The position numbers and the translations under genes are program-made. From positions 1-7,837 of the forward strand of contig DKWR01000051.1 of assembly GCA_002491825.1 (NCBI GenBank): a DNA stretch of 7,837 nt. Reading direction: 5' to 3'. Position 1 is the first letter of the stretch. Each line of letters starts with the position of its first letter. The notes beneath the pieces are model-generated. The model was not told the DNA's origin and did not search any database. It saw only the letters and a program-made list of their open reading frames with translations. This stretch comes from Ruminococcaceae bacterium UBA7147. GTDB taxonomy: Bacteria; Bacillota; Clostridia; Oscillospirales; Acutalibacteraceae. Below, in pieces: positions 1-4,881 of this stretch.

Positions 1-1
1 T

Positions 2-22
2 CCAACGCTAAATTATAGTTTA
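2..22 (-). repeat. 21-nt inverted repeat, left copy
   Basis: This 21-nt stretch is the exact reverse complement of 7751-7771, with mismatches directly beyond both ends. The two copies face each other across the whole locus, about 7.75 kb apart. No transposase or integrase is seen between them, so they are most simply two copies of a dispersed repeat. Confidence 0.7.
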
Positions 23-76
23 GCTTACTAAATCATATTCTTTTTTATTTTACCATAAATCCCTTATAAACGCAAT

Positions 77-108
77 AATCGGGCGACACAATGCCGCCCG
101 ATTTTTTA
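77..108 (+). terminator. Intrinsic terminator hairpin, T-run on the plus strand
   Basis: A 9-bp perfect stem (77-85 with 95-103, core CGGGCG/CGCCCG) with a 9-nt loop is followed on the plus strand by six T (102-107). The T-run makes it a classic terminator for rightward transcription, yet no plus-strand gene is visible between 1 and 77, so it may serve a gene left of the window. It also lies immediately after the stop codon of the last minus-strand gene, where a terminator is expected. On that strand the hairpin is followed only by ATTATTGCGTTT, a poor U-tract, so bidirectional function is possible but weaker. Confidence 0.7.
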
Positions 109-408
109 TTTATTCTTATTATCTTTTGATTTATTTTCTTCCAACTTCCACATTCTGTAGTTGTAAATAAGCTGTACAACAAATACAACCGTAAAAAACA
201 CTACACACATCACAACTGCAAACCAACTGAAAAACTTGGAAAATTCAGGTATGAATAATTTTAAAACAATAATCAGCAGAAACATAACTGCGGCAAATAT
301 TCCAACCCAGATTGTTCTGATAAATTTTCTGCGATAGCTTAAATTATAATAGAGGATTTCAAAGCCTTTATCTGTTTTGTTGTTTCGTGGGAGTCTGTTG
401 CTTTTCAT
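106..408 (-). CDS. Small two-helix membrane protein of unknown function
   Basis: This 100-residue protein is not one I recognise. It has a basic, polar N-terminus (residues 1-31, rich in Lys, Arg and Asn), a first hydrophobic helix at about 33-53, a short turn containing Pro54, a second hydrophobic helix at about 60-82, and a charged Lys/Glu/Asn tail (85-100). Both tails are positive, which predicts that both ends are cytoplasmic with a short outside loop. It starts 15 nt after the stop of the mgsA-like gene, so it is very probably co-transcribed with that gene and with minD. No good Shine-Dalgarno lies at the usual distance; the nearest GAGGT overlaps the mgsA stop about 18 nt upstream, so translation may depend on coupling. 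A strong hairpin follows the stop directly. It is real by position, hydrophobicity pattern and strand agreement; the function is unknown. A membrane partner or anchor for its operon neighbours is only a guess. Confidence 0.75.
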   Translation of the reverse strand: MKSNRLPRNNKTDKGFEILYYNLSYRRKFIRTIWVGIFAAVMFLLIIVLKLFIPEFSKFFSWFAVVMCVVFFTVVFVVQLIYNYRMWKLEENKSKDNKNK

Positions 409-423
409 AATAAAATTTCTTGG

Positions 424-819
424 TTACCTCAAAATGTTTCTCCAGTCAAGGTCGCCGCGCTCAAGACCGTGGATAAGCACCTCTGCTGTTGCAATGTTTG
501 TGGCAACGGGAATGTTGTGCATATCGCAAAGGCGAAGCATATTCATATCGTTAGGCTCGTTGGGCTTGGGACTTAACGGGTCACGGAAGAACAGGAGCAT
601 ATCAACCTCGTTGCACGCAATTCGAGCCGCAATCTGCTGACTGCCGCCCTGCGAACCTGCAAGGAACTTCTGAATTGTAAGACCGGTAGCCTCACTTACC
701 ATTTTACCCGTAGTGCCCGTAGCACAAAGATTGTTGCGGCTTAAAACGCCGCAGTAAGCAATGCAGAACTGTACCATAAGTTCTTTCTTTTCATCGTGAG
801 CAATAAGGGCAATATTCAT
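424..819 (-). CDS. mgsA: Methylglyoxal synthase family protein, catalytic residues altered
   Basis: The MGS-like fold is clear over all 131 residues: IALIAHDEKK (3-12), ATGTTG (33-38), GGSQQI (58-63), FFRDPL (77-82), and IPVATNIATAE (103-113). The family enzyme converts dihydroxyacetone phosphate to methylglyoxal and phosphate in the cytoplasm. By alignment from memory with E. coli MgsA, His19, Asp20, Lys23, Thr45, Gly66 and Asp91 are kept (here His8, Asp9, Lys12, Thr34, Gly55, Asp80). The proposed catalytic base Asp71 is Ser60, His98 is Asn87 and Asp101 is Asn90. Enzyme activity is therefore doubtful, and the protein may instead bind a phosphate ligand. The start at 819 is chosen over 828 because a GGAGG (829-833 complement) lies 9 nt upstream of it and would run directly into the earlier ATG. 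It is shorter than the E. coli protein (152 aa) and close to the Bacillus one (about 137). It lies 54 nt after minD and 15 nt before the membrane-protein gene. The family is certain; the activity is not. Confidence 0.88.
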   Translation of the reverse strand: MNIALIAHDEKKELMVQFCIAYCGVLSRNNLCATGTTGKMVSEATGLTIQKFLAGSQGGSQQIAARIACNEVDMLLFFRDPLSPKPNEPNDMNMLRLCDMHNIPVATNIATAEVLIHGLERGDLDWRNILR

Positions 820-828
820 AACCAACAT

Positions 829-833
829 CCTCC
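829..833 (-). promoter_or_regulatory. Ribosome binding site deciding the mgsA-like start
   Basis: On the minus strand GGAGG is followed by nine bases and then ATG at 819. An earlier in-frame ATG at 828 abuts the GGAGG and is too close to be used, so the protein begins MNIALIAHDEKK, matching the usual family N-terminus. Confidence 0.75.
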
Positions 834-873
834 AAACTATATTTCAAAACTAAATTATTATCATATCGTATAA

Positions 874-1614
874 TCAGCCTTTAAAAGCAAGCGGAACTCT
901 CTCGCCCGAAAGCCTTAATGCAAGGCAGTCAAACACAGACGAAGCGGCGCTCCAGTTAAGACCTGCGGCACCCCTCTGCATAATAACGGAAATTCGTATA
1001 TCAAACGGAACAAGCGCAATAAGCTGAGTCTGCGTAGCGTCGATTACGTCGTCAAGGTTCTCGTAAAAACCGAGCTGAGTAAACACCTTGCGGTCAAAGC
1101 GGTTTAGCACAAGACGTATATTGCTTACTCCTAAAGCCTCAAGCTTTTTCCTGACCTTTACTCCGCCACGCACGCTTGTGGGTTCGGCATTACTTACAAT
1201 AAGCGCCCTGTCGGCAGGAGCGGCGGCAGTTACAAAACCCGAGCCGATTCCTGCGGGAGAGTCAATTATAACAAAGTCATAATCGCCCTTCAGTGCGTTT
1301 ACAAGCTGTTTGAAAACCGAGGGACTGAGTTCGTTTTCGGTATCAAACGGAGCCGCCATAAGATAGAGATTATCGTTATTTTTGCTTTTATAGACAGCTT
1401 CTTCAAAAGAACAGTTGCCGCAAACGGCGTCGGAGGCGTCAAAGAGAATATCCTGCTCCATATCGAGCATTATATCAAGACCTCTCATTCCGCAGTCGCA
1501 GTCGATCAGCAGAACCTTTTTGCCTTGTTTTACGAGAGCAACGGACAGGCAGATGCATACGGTTGATTTACCCGTGCCGCCTTTTCCCGATGCAACAACT
1601 ATTACATTATCCAT
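874..1614 (-). CDS. minD: MinD-like P-loop ATPase, orphan and lacking the C-terminal membrane helix
   Basis: The protein has 246 residues and belongs to the MinD/ParA group of deviant Walker A ATPases. Residues 10-18 read GKGGTGKST, with the signature Lys11 and the phosphate-binding Lys16; switch I is DCDCGMRGLD (38-47, Asp40); Walker B is FVIIDSPAG (114-122, Asp118); NRFD (171-174) is the base-binding region. MinD normally dimerises on the membrane with ATP, recruits MinC to block FtsZ away from midcell, and is released by MinE or positioned by DivIVA/MinJ. Here neither minC nor minE is adjacent. The C-terminus ends LSGERVPLAFKG, which matches the stretch just before the amphipathic membrane-targeting helix of E. 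coli MinD (ending KGFLKRLFGG); that helix is absent. A good ribosome binding site (AGAGGT, complement of 1624-1629) lies 9 nt before the ATG, and a promoter lies upstream. It could also be a MinD-like ParA relative with another cargo. ATPase assignment is firm; classical Min function is uncertain. Confidence 0.88.
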   Translation of the reverse strand: MDNVIVVASGKGGTGKSTVCICLSVALVKQGKKVLLIDCDCGMRGLDIMLDMEQDILFDASDAVCGNCSFEEAVYKSKNNDNLYLMAAPFDTENELSPSVFKQLVNALKGDYDFVIIDSPAGIGSGFVTAAAPADRALIVSNAEPTSVRGGVKVRKKLEALGVSNIRLVLNRFDRKVFTQLGFYENLDDVIDATQTQLIALVPFDIRISVIMQRGAAGLNWSAASSVFDCLALRLSGERVPLAFKG

Positions 1615-1634
1615 AATTATACTACCTCTGCTTT

Positions 1635-1663
1635 ATTCTATCACAAAATTCGTTAAAGAGCAA
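1635..1663 (-). promoter_or_regulatory. Sigma-A-type promoter for the minD operon
   Basis: On the minus strand TTGCTC (1663-1658) and TAGAAT (1640-1635) are separated by 17 bp, with the start codon 21 nt beyond the -10 box. The region farther upstream (about 1670-1750) is very AT-rich with A- and T-tracts, as an UP element would be. It implies that minD, the mgsA-like gene and the membrane-protein gene can be transcribed independently of the mre genes and PBP2. Confidence 0.6.
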
Positions 1664-1753
1664 CAAAAGCGTTATATTTTTACTTCCAAATTTTTTGTAA
1701 ATATTTTATGCATAGTAGCTAAAAAGATTTTTATTTTTTTACTACTTGCACAA

Positions 1754-1768
1754 GCCGAGTGCCTCGGC
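1754..1768. other. Perfect GC-rich hairpin in the PBP2-minD spacer
   Basis: GCCGAG and CTCGGC form a 6-bp perfect stem around a TGC loop; GTGCC/GGCAC offers an overlapping alternative. It is the one GC-rich spot in an AT-rich stretch. T-runs lie on its 5' side on the plus strand, so on the minus strand it is followed by A, and it is not a good intrinsic terminator in either direction. It could be a regulator site or a remnant of a repeat; the role is unknown. Confidence 0.35.
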
Positions 1769-1846
1769 ACGCAAATCGAGTGGAATAGTCGGATATTGAG
1801 ATAAAAACGGTTGCCCGAATTAAAAATTGATATATCGGTAACGTTT

Positions 1847-1875
1847 AGGGACGTCTGGGAAGCCGTCCCCTACGG
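1847..1875 (-). repeat. 29-nt dispersed repeat, copy 1 (inverted relative to 4284-4312)
   Basis: These 29 bases match the reverse complement of 4284-4312 at 28 of 29 positions by eye (one G/A difference). The block contains its own 6-bp inverted repeat, GGGACG (1848-1853) and CGTCCC (1864-1869), so it can fold on itself. It lies in the spacer between PBP2 and minD. It appears to be a dispersed intergenic repeat rather than coding sequence. Confidence 0.8.
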
Positions 1876-1904
1876 CGCTACAGGAAACGTTTATATTACA
1901 GCAT

Positions 1905-1937
1905 CAATAATTTGAGCAATAAACTTTTGAATTATTG
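1905..1937. other. AT-rich inverted repeat downstream of PBP2
   Basis: CAATAATT (1905-1912) and AATTATTG (1930-1937) can pair as an 8-bp stem around a 17-nt loop. It lies about 50-80 nt past the PBP2 stop on the minus strand. It has no GC clamp and no U-tract after it, so it is weak as a terminator. The rest of 1876-1957 shows no gene. Confidence 0.25.
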
Positions 1938-1957
1938 TAATTTTTCGGGTGAACGCT

Positions 1958-1991
1958 AATTCCGAATTACGAATTACGCATTCCGAATTAC
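1958..1991 (-). repeat. AATTCGGAATGCGTAAT-type repeat overlapping the PBP2 stop codon
   Basis: Minus-strand repeat built of AATTCGGAAT, GCG and TAATTCG modules. A 17-nt core (1973-1989) is shared exactly with 5742-5758 in the same orientation and with 4079-4095 in the opposite orientation. This copy has an extra CGTAATT module compared with the others. It covers the PBP2 stop codon (1988-1990) and the last base of its final Lys codon, so the repeat either supplied the present stop or is placed exactly at the end of the gene. Confidence 0.8.
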
Positions 1992-4030
1992 TTAAAATAT
2001 CCGTCCAGCAAATCCTTTGCGACCTGCATTGAATATCTGCCCTTTGCGCCGTGCTCAATTACAACCGCAACGGCAACCTCGGGCTTGTCAAACGGTGCAT
2101 AGCATATAAACGTCGTGTGGTCGGAGCCTGCGTTTTCCGCAGTACCTGTCTTTGCCGCAACCTTTACCTTGTAATCGCCGAACATTGAATACGCCGTTCC
2201 GTCCTCGTTCTGCGTAACTTCAAGCATCGCTTTCTGCACTATATCAAGATTTTCCTTTGAAATTCCGCACGTATCGACAACCGTTGGATTGCTGTAATCC
2301 TCAATCGTCTTTGTGCGTTCGTAGTCCGTAACCTTGCTTACAACGTGAGTTTTCAGCCTTGTGCCGTCGTTTGCAAGCGTAGCCGCATAGGCTGCAAGCT
2401 GAAGGGGAGTAAAGGCGTTGTCGGACTGACCGATTGCCGCCTGAACGGTGTTGCCGGGCATCCAGTTTGTGCTGTCACGCCCTGCAAGAGTGCCCTTTGA
2501 TTCCTCAATTTCGATTCCCGTATATTCGCCGAGTCCGAATTTTTCGGAGTAGAGGTACATTGTTTCAATTCCGAGCCGTCTGCCTGTTTCGGCAAAAAAG
2601 TAGTTGCACGACTGCGCAATTGCGCCCGTCACATTCAAATCGCTGTGATAGTGCATACAATGCACAACGTTGCTCGGATAGTAGTCGTACTCCTGCTTGC
2701 AGAAAATTTCGGTGTCCTTTGTAATCGTCTTTTCTTCGAGCGCCGCACACGCAACGCAGGGTTTATAAACAGAACCGCAGGCAAAACTTCCGACGGAAAT
2801 TCTGTTGTACATCGGCGAATTTTTATTTTCGGAAAGTTTAACATAATAGTCGCCGTACTGACTGTATTTATTGAGGTCATAGGTGGGGTAGCTCGCCGCC
2901 GCAAGCACCGAAAAATCCTTGACCGACAGCATTACGACCGCACCTGTTTCGCAGTCCTCGCCCCAGCCGCTTCCGCCGTAGGATTGCTTTGTTGCAACTC
3001 CCTGTGCCTTTGCCGCCTTTACGTTTTCGGCAAGCGACTTTACGGCTGTTTCCTGCAATTTTTTGTCGAGCGTAAGATAGACAGTGTTGCCCGGCTTTGA
3101 ATCAATCGTTTCAATTGTATCTACGATTGTGCCGTCGGAATTTCTCTTGATAATCTTCATTCCGCCCTCACCCTTGAGCTGACTTTCAAAGGCAAGCTCT
3201 ATGCCGAATTTTCCCACGCTGTCGGTAAGGGAATATGTTTTATTTCCGTCCTTTAGTTTTTCATATTCTTCCTCGGTAATTGAGCCGAGCGCACCGAGAA
3301 TGTGGGGAGCAAGGTCACTATCCTGTGCTTTTCTGACAAGATATGTCTGCACGTCAATTCCGCTTACGCCCTGCGTATTTTCGCTGACTGCACTGACGGT
3401 ACTGCGCTTTATGTCCTTTGCAAAAACGTAGGGATTTGAGCTTGAGTAGCCTGTTAATTCCATATTGTAATGAACGGAAACGAGATTTCTCTGCTCATTA
3501 AGCGATAGATTTTCGTCAATTTTGTAACGCTCAAGGAGCTTTTTAAAGCAGTCCTGAGCCGTTGTGTTTTCATCAAGATTCAGATAATCCTCCGACAAAA
3601 GCGTTGCGATTTCGTCCTCTGCACCTTTTTTATATGACAACGTGTTGCCCGAAAACTCAATCGGCAGAGTATCCTCCCACTTGTCGCCTGTTAAATTCAT
3701 CAGATTTATAAGCGCCAGCAGGTTTGTATCAAGCGTTTCTTCGTTTGCGTAGAGCTTGTCAATCACGATTTTGTAGTGGGTAGTGTTCACCACAATTCCG
3801 TCGCCGTTTTTGTCGAGAATTTCGCCCCTCGTTGCATCGGTCTGAACAGTGTAGCTTGTGGAACGCTTTGCAAGCTCCCTGTACTCACTGCCGTGAACAA
3901 TCTGCCAGTCAACAAGACGTGCGGTGAAAAGCACAAAGAAAGCAAGCGTAATTATTATGCAGACGGTAATCGTCGTTTTGGGGTATTTATTTTTTGACTC
4001 ACGCTTTTTGCGCCGTTTTATAAAATCCAT
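1988..4030 (-). CDS. mrdA: Penicillin-binding protein 2, class B peptidoglycan transpeptidase
   Basis: This 680-residue, membrane-anchored D,D-transpeptidase cross-links peptidoglycan during elongation. It has a basic cytoplasmic N-terminus (1-18), one transmembrane helix (about 20-40), the PBP dimerisation domain starting at about 60 with the usual TRGEILDKNG (67-76), and the transpeptidase domain from about 360. The active-site motifs are all present: SVYK (Ser420-Lys423), SCN (474-476) and KTG (627-629). The Cys/His-rich stretch between the first two motifs (Cys444, Cys458, His460, His462, Cys475) resembles the cysteine-containing insert of elongation PBP2s. The start at 4030 has only a modest GGTGAT ribosome binding site about 4 nt upstream. 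It stands 347 bp from mreD and 373 bp from minD, in repeat-filled spacers. RodA, its usual polymerase partner, is not in the window. The class is certain; the symbol follows the mre context (spoVD or pbpA homologues share the fold). Confidence 0.93.
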   Translation of the reverse strand: MDFIKRRKKRESKNKYPKTTITVCIIITLAFFVLFTARLVDWQIVHGSEYRELAKRSTSYTVQTDATRGEILDKNGDGIVVNTTHYKIVIDKLYANEETLDTNLLALINLMNLTGDKWEDTLPIEFSGNTLSYKKGAEDEIATLLSEDYLNLDENTTAQDCFKKLLERYKIDENLSLNEQRNLVSVHYNMELTGYSSSNPYVFAKDIKRSTVSAVSENTQGVSGIDVQTYLVRKAQDSDLAPHILGALGSITEEEYEKLKDGNKTYSLTDSVGKFGIELAFESQLKGEGGMKIIKRNSDGTIVDTIETIDSKPGNTVYLTLDKKLQETAVKSLAENVKAAKAQGVATKQSYGGSGWGEDCETGAVVMLSVKDFSVLAAASYPTYDLNKYSQYGDYYVKLSENKNSPMYNRISVGSFACGSVYKPCVACAALEEKTITKDTEIFCKQEYDYYPSNVVHCMHYHSDLNVTGAIAQSCNYFFAETGRRLGIETMYLYSEKFGLGEYTGIEIEESKGTLAGRDSTNWMPGNTVQAAIGQSDNAFTPLQLAAYAATLANDGTRLKTHVVSKVTDYERTKTIEDYSNPTVVDTCGISKENLDIVQKAMLEVTQNEDGTAYSMFGDYKVKVAAKTGTAENAGSDHTTFICYAPFDKPEVAVAVVIEHGAKGRYSMQVAKDLLDGYFK

Positions 4031-4071
4031 TTAATCACCGAGAAATTTGGTACAGTGTAGAGTTGCTTTTT

Positions 4072-4106
4072 AATGCGGAATTCGGAATGCGTAATGCGGA
4101 ATTACG
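4072..4106 (+). repeat. AATTCGGAATGCGTAAT-type repeat, inverted copy
   Basis: It contains the same 17-nt core (4079-4095) as the repeats after PBP2 and after mreB, but on the opposite strand. The flanking units here are AATGCGGAATT rather than TAATTCGGAATT, so it is a diverged family member. It sits about 40 nt upstream of the PBP2 start codon and may lie in the PBP2 leader. Confidence 0.75.
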
Positions 4107-4146
4107 GGTCGCTACGCTCCGAATTTATAGCATTGCGTGTTGTGCA

Positions 4147-4284
4147 GAAAGGTTTGTTTGCTGAATTTGTGTTGATATAGTGAAAACGTTTAGAATACGG
4201 ACGTAGGGACACGGCGTGCCGTGTCCGCAGTGGCAATCAAACTTTACCGATTAAGCCGTAATTATATGGAAAAACAAACCTTTC
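4147..4284. repeat. 13-bp inverted repeat pair around a palindromic element
   Basis: GAAAGGTTTGTTT at 4147-4159 is exactly the reverse complement of 4272-4284. The pair encloses the first copy of the ggacacggc element (4202-4226). The right arm touches the start of the 29-nt repeat at 4284. The arrangement looks like terminal inverted repeats of a small non-coding element of about 138 bp, with another repeat nested in or next to it. Confidence 0.5.
4202..4226 (+). repeat. Palindromic ggacacggc element, copy 1
   Basis: The 25 nt from 4202 to 4226 contain 9-bp arms GGACACGGC (4207-4215) and GCCGTGTCC (4218-4226) around a two-base centre, preceded by CGTAG. The whole 25 nt recur exactly as the reverse complement at 4343-4367, and in near-identical form at 7789-7813. 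It is non-coding. Confidence 0.85.
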
Positions 4285-4312
4285 CGTAGGGGATGGCTTC
4301 CCAGACGTCCCT
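4284..4312 (+). repeat. 29-nt dispersed repeat, copy 2
   Basis: This is the reverse-complement partner of 1847-1875 (28/29). It lies between the right arm of the 13-bp inverted pair (ending 4284) and the long palindrome at 4314, so several repeat modules are fused end to end here. Confidence 0.8.
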
Positions 4313-4313
4313 T

Positions 4314-4367
4314 TTACATAAATTGCATTGCAATTTATGTAAGGACACGGCACGCCGTGTCCCTACG
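4314..4367 (-). repeat. Long palindrome joined to ggacacggc element, copy 2
   Basis: Positions 4314-4327 and 4329-4342 are perfect 14-bp inverted arms around a single T, centred on AATTGCATTGCAATT. They are followed without a gap by the ggacacggc palindrome (4343-4362) and CCTACG. The two tandem hairpins recur together at 7788-7837 in the other orientation, showing they travel as one unit. The unit ends 11 nt before the mreD stop codon and could fold in the mRNA between mreD and PBP2, where it might attenuate transcription or protect the mre message. Confidence 0.8.
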
Positions 4368-4377
4368 AAAGTGTTTA

Positions 4378-4881
4378 CTAATTCATTAAATTTCTATGCA
4401 AAAACCTCACCAAAATGCAAATCGGAATGAACATAACAAACGTGTAGACTATGCGTGAAATGTAGTGGTTTACAAACAGAATCTGCCAGTCGGGAACGCC
4501 TGTAAACACCTTGAATATCAGAAAATAAACTCCGATTGAAAGCACTGTTGCCGCTGCCGAATAAACGGTTGCCGAGATGATATTCGGCACGAAATATGTA
4601 CCAAACACGTGCGATTCAAAGTAGCAAATCAGCGTCAGAATTATTGCGAAATATCCTATTCCTCCGCCTGCGGCAATATCGGTAAGACCTCCGCAGACTG
4701 CGCCGAAAACGAGTGACGGAACTTCCTTTTCAACCGAGGAAATCGCCAGCGCAAGCGGCAAGAGCAAAAGCGGCTTTGAGCCGAAAAGCTCGGGCATTAA
4801 ATTGGGCGTTGCCTGTAAAATATAGAGCAGAATCACGAGCAGTGAATAGGAAAAATACCTGAAAAATCCGAGGTTTCTCAT
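4378..4881 (-). CDS. mreD: Rod shape-determining membrane protein MreD
   Basis: A 167-residue, very hydrophobic protein with about five to six membrane helices (roughly 12-24, 37-52, 56-72, 76-90, 100-124 and 144-160). The segment FGAVCGGLTDIAAGGGIGYF (59-78) matches the conserved MreD pattern of a Gly-rich loop with GL-x-D. MreD is an inner partner of MreC and MreB in the elongation complex, placed in the cytoplasmic membrane. Its ATG overlaps the mreC TGA by four bases (ATGA), the same order as in other mre operons, so it is translationally coupled; a GAGG lies about 13 nt upstream inside mreC. The length is typical for the family. It is the last gene before the repeat-filled spacer at 4031-4377. 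The call is firm from context plus topology, since MreD sequences diverge strongly. Confidence 0.88.
   Translation of the reverse strand: MRNLGFFRYFSYSLLVILLYILQATPNLMPELFGSKPLLLLPLALAISSVEKEVPSLVFGAVCGGLTDIAAGGGIGYFAIILTLICYFESHVFGTYFVPNIISATVYSAAATVLSIGVYFLIFKVFTGVPDWQILFVNHYISRIVYTFVMFIPICILVRFLHRNLMN

Noticed and set aside
1615..1620. TATAAT directly before the minD ATG
   Set aside because: It would be a promoter for a leaderless transcript with no matching -35 box, while a good ribosome binding site and a better promoter lie upstream.
1754..1768. Intrinsic terminator for PBP2
   Set aside because: On the minus strand the stem is followed by A-rich rather than T-rich sequence, so the essential U-tract is missing.
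1415..1804. Possible coding sequence on the plus strand reaching into the PBP2-minD spacer
   Set aside because: Most of it is antisense to minD, and the spacer part is AT-rich, without a start signal or any known domain.
2645..3100. A 151-codon open frame on the plus strand inside PBP2
   Set aside because: It is the opposite strand of the intact transpeptidase domain and shows no start signal or family resemblance.
4072..4367. CRISPR array
   Set aside because: The repeats are inverted, mixed in type and not regularly spaced, and there are no cas genes.
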